Below are positions 30,059 to 38,830 of a stretch of DNA of 64,000 nucleotides, piece by piece. The stretch comes from Petasospora fabianii. Lineage: Eukaryota; Ascomycota; Saccharomycetes; Phaffomycetales; Wickerhamomycetaceae. How positions within the stretch are numbered: position 1 is the stretch's first letter; every line of letters starts with the position of its first letter. Both the position numbers and the translations under genes were made by a program. Under the pieces are notes generated by a model. That model had not been told where the DNA came from and did no database searches. It saw only the letters and a list, made by a program, of their open reading frames with translations. The stretch covers positions 744,001-808,000 of the forward strand of contig CP048715.1 in the NCBI GenBank assembly GCA_022641835.1, read 5' to 3'.

Positions 30059-31170
30059 TGAAGTACTTAATGTGCTGGTTGGCAGCGGGTAGAGAGTGAT
30101 TGTAGAAGGGTTGGTGAAGATAGTCTGTGGAGATCGGTGGCGGTGGCGTTTGTTGATGTTAGCGAGCGCGCAGAGATAGCTGGAGCCGCTAACATCCGTA
30201 CGCGTTGGCAGACGACCTAAGCCCAGAGTGACTTTGGTGAGATGTCCTGTGTCATGGTGGAGCTGGAGACCACTCGAGTCTTTGGATGCCTCTGCTCCTG
30301 TCTAATTTGTGTCAGATATGAGCGATTGGATGAGCTTGAGCTCAATTGATCCATCTGCTTCACTATACTACTGCCATCTAATCTGATCTATTCACAACCC
30401 CATGAACACCTCTGATCAGAAGAGCCAATCCGAGTGGATATTCCCTCTACAATAGAACATTACAACCAAGATCTGACCGCCATCCTATGCCCAACATCAA
30501 AGGCTCCAGTGCTGTCACCATTATCGGTGTTTACGCAGCCTCTCGGATATCAATGGGCAGGCATAACCACTACAACACGAGCCGAGGCTACCACTCGCCA
30601 CTACAGTGTCTAGTCACCACACCATCGCATCCTATGGCCACTGTGCTGATCCATTCGCTTATCTCTTGACTCATAACTTCCACAGTCAGAGTCAAAACCA
30701 AAGCCAGACTTCATCGCGTCCCGGTGCTGCCTAGGGCTCGGCTGGTTCGCACGCGTTCGGAAATATTTGCTCACGAGCAGCGGAGTGAGATGGGAAAATC
30801 ACCGGACAGAAGCTGAGAAGAGCCCCAGGACAAGTCGTTAAACCCATTGTGATGTGCAGGTGATTGTGCTGACAGAGGAACAATCTCTGTTTTCCATTGC
30901 AAACCGACACCCTGGACCCCTGAGAACACTCAGGCCGTGCTATAAGTAGTTGTCCCAGCATCCCGGGGATAGTCATACTCCACGTCTCATACCTGGCTCG
31001 CACGAAGTGACTGCACCCTTGCAGCCTGTTCCCTCCTTTTTTGAGAGAATACAAATCACTCTGACCACCAAAAGCCATCACAGATCACACACCGAGATAC
31101 ACATCACGAGGAAATCACAAGAAATATTTACTCTAATCACCGCAGAGCTGACTAACACAGTCTCATCGCC
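30059..31170. other. divergent promoter region ECM29 / MAC1
   Basis: This 1.1-kb region carries a TTTGCTCA copper-response element at 30766-30773 and a CA-rich leader before MAC1. Open frames on the minus strand (30731-31081) begin within leader sequence and show no motif. Confidence 0.45.
30766..30773 (+). promoter_or_regulatory. Mac1-type copper-response element TTTGCTCA
   Basis: This is an exact match to the TTTGCTCA element bound by Mac1 in the CTR1 and FRE1 promoters of S. cerevisiae. It lies about 400 bp before the MAC1 start in this window. Only one copy was found, whereas known targets usually carry two. Autoregulation is an inference. Confidence 0.4.
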
Positions 31171-32586
31171 ATGATCATCATTGACGGATCAAAGTTTGCC
31201 TGCTACAACTGCATTAGGGGCCATCGCTCCTCCACTTGCAAGCACAGAGACCGTAACCTCGTCCAGGTCCGTGGAAGGGGAAGACCTGCTCTCAACGCTG
31301 GTCACCGTGTCGTTGTCACCGAGGCGGTTACAGTGGCCCCAGAGCTTGAACACCACCAATCTCAACCTATATTTGATCTCCCTATTCAAGCCCCTCCTTC
31401 TGCGGCAGGATCGTCCTCAGACACATCAAAATCAAGCTCCACTGCTTCACTGGTGCCCACCATCCACGAGCATCCCAATGACACACCATCGTCTTCGTCC
31501 TCGCGTGAGTCTTCAAAGAAGTCATGCTGCGGAGGAGGAGTCAAGAAATCGACATCATCGCCAACAAAGCCACCAAGGCCAATGGTCTGCTGTTCAAGCA
31601 AGTCTCAAAAGCTTAGCTGCTGTGGCAAGACATCTGATGGTTGCAAATGCACACCGAGCACTATCATCCTCAAAGCTGCAAAGACTGAGTTTGCCGATTT
31701 GAGTAATGGTCAGATGAAGTTTGTCGGGCCAGCTTCAAGACAAAGCCAACAGAGCTTCCCAGTGAACCCTCCAGGTGGAGACATGAAGAGAGCTAGGCAC
31801 AATCCAGGACCATGTTGTCCGAGACCATCAAACCCTACGCCTGGTAATGGACTTGATTTACAACATGTTTCAACGTTTTTGGTCCAAGAAGTTCACCCCT
31901 GCCAAGCGGTCCCACAACAGAATGAGTTCATGCCAATTCAACCAAAGATGGAACATCCAACCACCCTGCCACAGTTGTCATTCGGTACATCCTACCACTC
32001 GGCTGACCAACAGCAGTACCCACATCATGATCCACAGCTCCAAGGTGAACAGTTCAACATGTATCTCACCCAAGGATGTACAACAGAATGTGAATGTGGA
32101 CCAGAGTGTTCTTGTGTCACATGTCTCGTACACCGTACTGCAGAGCAACTTCAAGCCAATGGCCTGCTTGACACATACACCAACACTTCAAACACCCCAT
32201 CTGACACGACCTCCTCTGATAGAACAAACTTTAACAACTTCGCTACTGCTCGTGACTCAACACCGGACCCTACATCTAATGATTTGCTGAGGTTCACCAT
32301 AGCTGGCGTTGTTGACACATTCTCTAGTGATGACTGTATGTGTCCCGATGATGCTTGTAACTGTCACACTTGTGCCAAACATGGCATCTTCAATGGGGTC
32401 AAGCTTGCAATGTTGGATGGTTCGAGCTATCGGGAAGATAATGAGTTTGAAGGATTTACCATGCCACAGTTTGGAGATGAGCATGATTGTCAGTGTAAAC
32501 CTGGGGAATGTGCCTGTTATGATTGTGCCAAACATGGAATTGCTAATGGTGTTAGAGTGAATGGTCACTTGGACCAGCAGCGATAA
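31171..32586 (+). CDS. MAC1: copper-sensing transcription factor Mac1
   Basis: This 471-residue activator of copper and iron uptake genes works under copper starvation. The N-terminal copper-fist has zinc ligands C11, C14, C23 and H25 in FACYNCIRGHRSSTCKH. An RGRP minor-groove motif follows at 36-39. As in S. cerevisiae Mac1, the second CxHC half of the Ace1-type fist is missing. The C-terminus has three cysteine clusters: CECGPECSCVTCLVH (about 305), CMCPDDACNCHTCAKH (about 390) and CQCKPGECACYDCAKH (about 440). The last two fit C-x-C-x4-C-x-C-x2-C-x2-H exactly. S. cerevisiae Mac1 has two such repeats, used to bind Cu(I) and silence the activator. Extra Cys-Cys pairs lie near 113-165. A TTTGCTCA site lies upstream. 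Confidence 0.87.
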   Translation: MIIIDGSKFACYNCIRGHRSSTCKHRDRNLVQVRGRGRPALNAGHRVVVTEAVTVAPELEHHQSQPIFDLPIQAPPSAAGSSSDTSKSSSTASLVPTIHEHPNDTPSSSSSRESSKKSCCGGGVKKSTSSPTKPPRPMVCCSSKSQKLSCCGKTSDGCKCTPSTIILKAAKTEFADLSNGQMKFVGPASRQSQQSFPVNPPGGDMKRARHNPGPCCPRPSNPTPGNGLDLQHVSTFLVQEVHPCQAVPQQNEFMPIQPKMEHPTTLPQLSFGTSYHSADQQQYPHHDPQLQGEQFNMYLTQGCTTECECGPECSCVTCLVHRTAEQLQANGLLDTYTNTSNTPSDTTSSDRTNFNNFATARDSTPDPTSNDLLRFTIAGVVDTFSSDDCMCPDDACNCHTCAKHGIFNGVKLAMLDGSSYREDNEFEGFTMPQFGDEHDCQCKPGECACYDCAKHGIANGVRVNGHLDQQR

Positions 32587-32702
32587 CCTATCCAGCAATA
32601 ACTGGAGTTAACTAAAATATATATATATTCTTGAACCGATCTTAAATAACTGGAAATGACATGAATTTATAAGTGTGATATATACCAGCTATTCACATTA
32701 CT

Positions 32703-34295
32703 TCAACGACCAAAGTACTTCAACTCGGCATATCTTAAGAATGGGTACATGGTACCTGAAATACCGAGAGCAAGCCACATACCCAAATCACCACCATATT
32801 CACCAAAGTGAGCAGCGACAGGGCCAATGTAGTAAACCTGGGCCATACCAACCACGGCACCACCAACACCACCAAGGAAGGAAATCATAGCAGCGAAACC
32901 GTGCGTCAACACGGTGTAGTTGTTCCAAGCCTCCCAGTTGTAATTCTGTTTCTTACTTCTAAGAGAAACTGGGGTCTTGGTCTCCTCAAACTCCTCACCG
33001 TTAGGTGGGAACTCCTTAGCGTACAAGTGCAGCAAGAACTTTCTAAAGATAACATTCTCCTCCAACAGCATGATGAAGTACATGGAGATCCAGTATCCAA
33101 TCATTGGCAAAAAGTTACCCAAGATCGTAGACAAGTGGTCACGACCAATGAGGGCGGCAACAAGGTACACCACCGTGACTAGAATAGCCCAGAACCATCT
33201 TGGAATCTTGGCCATCCAGACACCAGTCAATTGGAGGGAGAATGCAGCAGAATATGTGTTGATAATGTTGTTGGCAATGAGTGAAAGGAGAAGCACCACT
33301 GTGCAGAATTTTCCAAATCCATTCCAGCGGGAGAAACCCTCGTGGAGTAGGCCACCCATGCCGTGGGCCTCGTAGGCGGCCTTGAATCCGGACTCAGACA
33401 AAGCAAGAGTGTTAATGATTAAGCCTAAGACACCAACAAAAGTAGATGGAATAGCGATGGCCAAGAAGGTGAAAATACCAATCTCCCAAGATGGAGTGGA
33501 TTCTGGGAACAAAATGTAATAATCTGAAGCGATCGTACCCCAAGTACCAGTCACAGAGTAACCAAGAGCAAAGAAGGATAGCCAGTTGCCCTTAATGGTC
33601 AAACGGTCGACATCAGCATTCGAGAAATCAGTTAAGTACTTGAACTTGTTCGAAGAAGAAATGTACATCAAGAAGAACATGAGAAGCACCGGGCCGGCGA
33701 TGAACTTCTCAACTTTCAACAAGTGCTTGATACCGAAGACGGAAACAAAGAAACTGACCAGGGCAACGATGAGGATACCGACCCAGATAGGCACCTTACC
33801 ATCCGACACGGCGGACAAGATCTGACCACCAAGAACGCAGTTAACAACGGCCCAACCGACAACACCAAGACATCCAATCATCGAAACAAACTTGACAAAC
33901 CACCATCCAAACAAGTATCTTGCAGTGACCATCTGTCTACATCCAGACCTTGGACCCATACTGGAGCAATAACCAGCAATGGCACAACCGAGGAGCTGGC
34001 TTACCATACCGCAGAGACAGGCCTGCTTAAACTCTAACTCAAAGACAGTGGCAGACAGGACAAAAGTGGACATGGTGGAGAGACCACCAGCTGCAGAGAG
34101 CCAGAACATACCGACATTGACAAACTGTTCCCACTTGTTGGAGGAACGTTCCCAAGGCTGAATACGTTCGATGCCTCGCTGCTCCACACCTAAGGCATCA
34201 AGCTTGTCTGAGTACTTCTGAAGAAGCTTCCATGGACGGATCTGAGGCTCCACAGGTTGTGTTGTCTCCTCGACAATAACATCTGGCGTCTTCAT
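32703..34295 (-). CDS. FCY2: purine-cytosine permease, NCS1 family
   Basis: The 530-residue plasma-membrane symporter takes up cytosine, adenine and related purines with protons. It matches S. cerevisiae Fcy2 (533 residues) in length, in the polar head ending GIERIQPWER, and in 12 hydrophobic segments. Family blocks include FWLSAAGGLSTMSTFVLS in TM1, GPRSGCRQMVTARYLFGWW, and SDYYILFPESTP near mid-protein. Three to four FCY-type paralogues are common in yeasts, so this could be the FCY21 or FCY22 type. ATG at 34295 is the first in frame, with a TATA-like box about 65 bp upstream. It converges on MAC1 with only 116 bp between. Confidence 0.88.
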   Translation of the reverse strand: MKTPDVIVEETTQPVEPQIRPWKLLQKYSDKLDALGVEQRGIERIQPWERSSNKWEQFVNVGMFWLSAAGGLSTMSTFVLSATVFELEFKQACLCGMVSQLLGCAIAGYCSSMGPRSGCRQMVTARYLFGWWFVKFVSMIGCLGVVGWAVVNCVLGGQILSAVSDGKVPIWVGILIVALVSFFVSVFGIKHLLKVEKFIAGPVLLMFFLMYISSSNKFKYLTDFSNADVDRLTIKGNWLSFFALGYSVTGTWGTIASDYYILFPESTPSWEIGIFTFLAIAIPSTFVGVLGLIINTLALSESGFKAAYEAHGMGGLLHEGFSRWNGFGKFCTVVLLLSLIANNIINTYSAAFSLQLTGVWMAKIPRWFWAILVTVVYLVAALIGRDHLSTILGNFLPMIGYWISMYFIMLLEENVIFRKFLLHLYAKEFPPNGEEFEETKTPVSLRSKKQNYNWEAWNNYTVLTHGFAAMISFLGGVGGAVVGMAQVYYIGPVAAHFGEYGGDLGMWLALGISGTMYPFLRYAELKYFGR

Positions 34296-34900
34296 CCTTA
34301 ATGTATTAGTGTTGTGTATAGAAAACCGATGACGCGGAGAAAGAGTTGAGGACTAAGGCTTTATATGACTGATCTGACTCTGCAACATCTCTAGTCGTGC
34401 TTAAAAAAATCAGACCCAAAAATGCATCTCCCCGCGCGGCCGCTTCACTGCTTCTGACTCCGTCCTTGACTCGCTCTATTCCCGAGTCATATTTACTCAA
34501 TGCGGAAGACACTTTATGCGATCACATGGGGTGCAAATGGCAATAGGGGCCATCATATGGGCTCCTGATGTGTCATAGTTATGCGTATACGAGTTTCCAC
34601 AGTTGATCGTATCGATAGTGCCGCCCTTCTATTGTTGAGGGCTTCAGGGCTTATGAGATCAGACTTCTCCAAAGCATTGAGTTTGAGTCATAAAGAACCT
34701 TATACCACACGATCGAATTCTATTGAACATATAGTGTTAATCTATGTTTCATGAGAAAAGAGGAGTCATCGCGGGCTGTGCGCGTTGAGTTCAAAGCCTC
34801 CTATTTCGCCGGCTTGATCTTCCTGCAGCTACGACTTTACTTGGTGTTACTTAGGTATTATCATACACAGTCGTTAGTGTACACATGCACTCTCAACAAC
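34296..34900. other. promoter region of FCY2 and 3' flank of RPN2
   Basis: This 605-bp region contains a TATA-like TATAAA on the minus strand (34365-34360) for FCY2 and a GC-rich block at 34433-34445. No gene was seen. Confidence 0.45.
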
Positions 34901-37756
34901 TCATTCCTCCATTTCTCCCTTTGTTGGCTCAATCTTGAATGGCTTTGGAATTGGGGCATCCTTGTTGTTCAGCTGTCTAACAGTCTTAATTGCCTTGACA
35001 GCTTCATCCGGCTTCTTGTCAAGAAGGACAACAACACCTCCTCCTGTGCCTCTGAACTTTCTCACTGGCACAAATCTCTCCTCCTTATTGAAGCTGATGT
35101 ACTTCAATTGCACAGGGAGAACTCTCGACACGTTAGAAATCCTGTATGGCGACTTAACATATCTAATAGTTGTGTCCTCATCCTCAGCCTTCTCCTCGCT
35201 CTTCTCCTCCGATTTCTCCTCCTCCTTCGATGGCGTATCCTCCTTCTTTTCATGTGACTTCTCATCAACATCCATCTCATCCTCACCCTTGATCTTCTGT
35301 GACTTCTTAGCTCTAGCCTTGGCCTTAGCAGTAGTGGAAAGAACTGCACTCTTCACTCTCTCAAATACAGCTTCAGTCTTCTCCTTCACCTTTGGTGGAT
35401 AGTCGAAGAATTGTGGCTTGGAATGACAGAACAACTCAAATTCTGGAATCTTCAAGTCCTCACGGACACCAACGATCGATGTAGGTGAGAATGCCAAGGA
35501 CATGAAGTGTGTAAATGGATACCAGTACCAGTACTGCGTGAAGACGGCCAAACCAACAATGGCCTTTGTGTTGAGAGTACCAGTGGCACTGTTCTCGGTC
35601 TGGATAGTGACGTTACGGCCACCGGCATCAATGATACCCTGAGACAAGGCAGCACCAAACTTAGCCAAAGCATCCTGGCCCTTAGAGGAAATGACAGTAC
35701 CATACTGTTCTCTGATCTGAGTGACCTTAGGGAATGTCTTTTCATTTTGCTGAATCAACACCATAGACAGGGCAATGAGGGCACCCTGACGAACAAAGTC
35801 GACAGCATCGTTAGTCATTGGTTCCAAAACATCGACTGCAGCTTGCAGGCCACGACCAGCACAAGAAATACCCAAAGCCATGGCAGTACCATAACGAACA
35901 TGTGGGTTGTGAGACTCAGAGAGCAATTCAACGATTCTTGGAACTGTCTGGTAGTCACGAATGAGCACGAAACCAAGAGCAATGACAGAAGCTCTTCTAA
36001 CAGCGTCGTTGGAATCAGAGACAGCAACATGTAACAACTTCTTAATAGCCTTGTTGTTACCGGTACCAGCATAAGCCAAAGCGATGGTGAAAGCACCACC
36101 GTAACGCAAAATAGCATTCTGGTGGTTTAACAATGTCTCGATAAGATCATCTGCTTGTTCCTCTCTACCATAGTTCAAGAGGGCCAAACCAACAGCCAAC
36201 CCACGGATGATGTTGTCGTGTTGAGTCTCCTCAGCATAGGAAAGCATATCGGTTTGAGCAGTCTCGTTACCAGAACCAAGCATGATCAAACCCATAGACA
36301 GAGCCGCAGCCTCACCAGAAGTGGCAGAATCAGAGAAGAGGACAACCTTCAACTCCTCGTAAATCTCTTCATTACAAGAACCCATACCGGCAACACCAGT
36401 ACCGAGAGAAGCGCCATGAAGAATGACATCAACCTCATCAGTACCAGCAGCGGCACCGTTCTCAACAACGTGCCTTCTCAAGTAATCAATTGTCTCTCTA
36501 CCATGACCGGCAAAGATTAAACCAAGAGCGTAGAGCGAGCCACCCTTGGTGTAGTGAGAGCCAGAACTTCCTGGCAAGTATGGCTGGAGGATCTTTCTTC
36601 CCTGAGACAAGTTACCCTTATGGATGACACCGAGGGCAGCAGTGGCAGAAAATTTGGACCAGTTGGTAGCCTTCCCGAGCCATTCGAGATTAGATCTAAA
36701 GAAGGAGTCATCAGTGGTACCAGCATGCATGAAGGCGTTCTCGAATGTCACCGCGTTGTGGAAAATGGAATTTCTACCATCAAGGTACTGTTTTGACTTA
36801 TTCAAGATCTGAATATCAGTGTTATTGTTTTTCTGGAGGAATGTGATGTCAAAGTCGCAAGTTGGAATACCAGAAAGGATCTTCGTGATTTTGGTGAGTG
36901 TGGTATTGGAACCGTCGGTGTTCAGGGCATCCAAACTGGAGATGGTCTTATCGAGAAGCTCCTGCGAGGCAGAGTTGACGAGGTCAAATGCAACTTGGTA
37001 TGCTGTGAGTTTGGCATTTGTCTCAGTGGACTCGAGTAAGCTTGTGAAAAGCTTGGTGGCAAGAGCATGGTCATTCAAATTCACAATGATCTTACAGACA
37101 ATGAAGAAATCTGGTGTTTTCAGCTCTGTGATGATCTTGACGAGAGAATGCAAAATTTTGGCTCTGAAGCCTGTGTTGTCAATGGTGGAAGTAGCAATAT
37201 TCAATGCGTAGTTGATGAGTGAAAGAACGTTCTCTTCGGTGTCGCTCTTTGTCTGATCTTGGATGATCTTTTCGGCAATGTCGAGCCTGTAAGCATCGAG
37301 GGAGATACCAAGGACCAGCTTCAAGTCGCCAGCACCAATGGCCTTCTTAAGCATCTTCTCAAAAATTGCAGTCAATTGTTTTGGAATCTGAACCTCCTCT
37401 CCGTTGAACTCGGACTTCTTGAGAGCTATGTACTGGTCAATCGCCTTGGAGATGATGGTCTCAACGTATTCGGAGGATTCGTCAATCTTGAATTCGTCTT
37501 CGGCAACAAGGGCAAACTTAACAGCAGAGGTGTAATCTCCCAGATTGTAGTACACCTTGGAAGCAACAAGGGCAGCGAGCTTGCGGTCCTTGAAAGACTC
37601 ATCTTCGTAGAGCTCCTCGATGTCAATGATGCTGTTCGCCACCTCCGACCAGAGCTGGTCCACGACGCCGTTAAGCGACTGGAGGGCGTATGCCTTGAGT
37701 GTGGAGTCATTCTCTCCCAAAAGCGCCAAGTATGGGGCAGCAGTGTCAGCAGCCAT
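34901..37756 (-). CDS. RPN2: 26S proteasome regulatory subunit Rpn2
   Basis: This 951-residue base subunit of the 19S cap is the largest proteasome scaffold. It positions Rpn13 and contacts the deubiquitinase Rpn11. The sequence tracks S. cerevisiae Rpn2 (945 residues) throughout: LWSEVANSIIDIEELYEDE in the helical head, MHAGTTDDSFFRSNLEWLGK before the PC-repeat torus, many GxALxLG units (about 400-730), and RFVPVRKFRGTGGGVVVL near the end. A Lys/Glu tract lies at about 815-865. The C-terminal tail contains PxPKPFKIEP, the region that binds Rpn13. A PACE box lies 106-114 bp upstream, as expected for Rpn4 control. It diverges from an unknown mitochondrial gene. Confidence 0.95.
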   Translation of the reverse strand: MAADTAAPYLALLGENDSTLKAYALQSLNGVVDQLWSEVANSIIDIEELYEDESFKDRKLAALVASKVYYNLGDYTSAVKFALVAEDEFKIDESSEYVETIISKAIDQYIALKKSEFNGEEVQIPKQLTAIFEKMLKKAIGAGDLKLVLGISLDAYRLDIAEKIIQDQTKSDTEENVLSLINYALNIATSTIDNTGFRAKILHSLVKIITELKTPDFFIVCKIIVNLNDHALATKLFTSLLESTETNAKLTAYQVAFDLVNSASQELLDKTISSLDALNTDGSNTTLTKITKILSGIPTCDFDITFLQKNNNTDIQILNKSKQYLDGRNSIFHNAVTFENAFMHAGTTDDSFFRSNLEWLGKATNWSKFSATAALGVIHKGNLSQGRKILQPYLPGSSGSHYTKGGSLYALGLIFAGHGRETIDYLRRHVVENGAAAGTDEVDVILHGASLGTGVAGMGSCNEEIYEELKVVLFSDSATSGEAAALSMGLIMLGSGNETAQTDMLSYAEETQHDNIIRGLAVGLALLNYGREEQADDLIETLLNHQNAILRYGGAFTIALAYAGTGNNKAIKKLLHVAVSDSNDAVRRASVIALGFVLIRDYQTVPRIVELLSESHNPHVRYGTAMALGISCAGRGLQAAVDVLEPMTNDAVDFVRQGALIALSMVLIQQNEKTFPKVTQIREQYGTVISSKGQDALAKFGAALSQGIIDAGGRNVTIQTENSATGTLNTKAIVGLAVFTQYWYWYPFTHFMSLAFSPTSIVGVREDLKIPEFELFCHSKPQFFDYPPKVKEKTEAVFERVKSAVLSTTAKAKARAKKSQKIKGEDEMDVDEKSHEKKEDTPSKEEEKSEEKSEEKAEDEDTTIRYVKSPYRISNVSRVLPVQLKYISFNKEERFVPVRKFRGTGGGVVVLLDKKPDEAVKAIKTVRQLNNKDAPIPKPFKIEPTKGEMEE

Positions 37757-38079
37757 CCTGGATTTACTTCAATTGGGGTGTCTGATTGTGTCGATCTGGC
37801 GCTTGTAGTTGTCTGGTCTCCTTGTTTTCAATGTGTTGATTTCGACGCGGTGGAGACTCGGGGTGGCAAATGACGAGCTCGGTTCGCGAATTCGCGACTC
37901 GCCTGGCTTGCGAGCACCCCCGCCTTGATCGGATTCACTCGATAACAGACTTCTGTTGTGACCTTGAGAAGTATTGAGATTCGGTGACAAGTGCTGGGCC
38001 ACAGTGTCATCTTGACTCAGTACACTTTCTCCACTTTAATCAACGCAACTCCGTCGTCAATATCCGATAATACCCCGTT
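37757..38079. other. divergent promoter region RPN2 / mitochondrial gene
   Basis: This 323-bp spacer contains the PACE box and, 13 bp beyond it, a perfect 14-bp palindrome TCGCGAATTCGCGA at 37884-37897. Confidence 0.55.
37862..37870 (+). promoter_or_regulatory. PACE box GGTGGCAAA of RPN2
   Basis: This is an exact match to the nine-base proteasome-associated control element recognised by Rpn4. It lies 106 bp upstream of the RPN2 ATG, within the usual range. Confidence 0.75.
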
Positions 38080-38562
38080 ATGCTCGCTTTGAGATTCGCA
38101 TCTAAGACACTTAGGGTCACATCCCGTCCATCTCTCCTTAGACTTTACGCTAGTGCTCCCAACCAGCGCTTTGTTGTCCCATCCCACAACCTTATCAAGG
38201 AGCAGACTGAATACAGACAGCTACCAGATGACTCCCAGTATATTGAGAAGTTTTACAGCGAGCTTAGCAGCTTCCACTCTGAGATTGTGAAGAACAATAA
38301 GATCCCATACACCTCCTTCTCTGAGTTTGAGAATGACCCTAACTCCTTGATCACCGAGTTGGAAAACTTCATACAGACCAAAGTCTACCCTGAGTATGTC
38401 AACAAGGACGACTTGGGCTCTCAGATGGTGATTAAAAGATACAATGACTTCCTGCGCAACGTCAAGATTACCCTTATCTTGAACGGAGGACACACATTCA
38501 TCTTCGATATCCTCTTGCAGAACAAGAAGCTTTTTGATGGCTTTGACCACAATAAGAAGTGA
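38080..38562 (+). CDS. hypothetical mitochondrial protein, 160 residues
   Basis: The first 25 residues (MLALRFASKTLRVTSRPSLL, then RLYAS) are rich in Arg, Ser and Leu and lack acids, with a likely cleavage site after RLY. This is a strong matrix-targeting signal. The mature part is a soluble, mixed-charge, probably helical domain with FHSEIVKNNKIPYTSF near residue 67 and a hydrophobic stretch VKITLILNGGHTFIFDILL near the C-terminus. I do not recognise the family. It could be a small ribosome, assembly or complex I factor. The start at 38080 is the first ATG and fits the presequence. It converges on LEU1. Confidence 0.75.
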   Translation: MLALRFASKTLRVTSRPSLLRLYASAPNQRFVVPSHNLIKEQTEYRQLPDDSQYIEKFYSELSSFHSEIVKNNKIPYTSFSEFENDPNSLITELENFIQTKVYPEYVNKDDLGSQMVIKRYNDFLRNVKITLILNGGHTFIFDILLQNKKLFDGFDHNKK

Positions 38563-38830
38563 TAAGCCGTTATGCTATTATACCTAGTTGACGTTCACTT
38601 GATTTATTTATTAACGAAGAAGGTGCAGGTTCGCCGATGAATTACACACGCTAAGTTTTTTTGGATATCTACGTAGTTTCTTTATCCTAGTACAATCATA
38701 TCATTCCAGATCGATAAACGTTGTACCCAAATGCTGTGTCAGGGCACCCCCAATAAATAAATGCTTTCTTTTGCTTCTCTCTAGATTAAAACTGTGAGGA
38801 CTCTTCAGGGTCTCTCACCCCACAAACACC

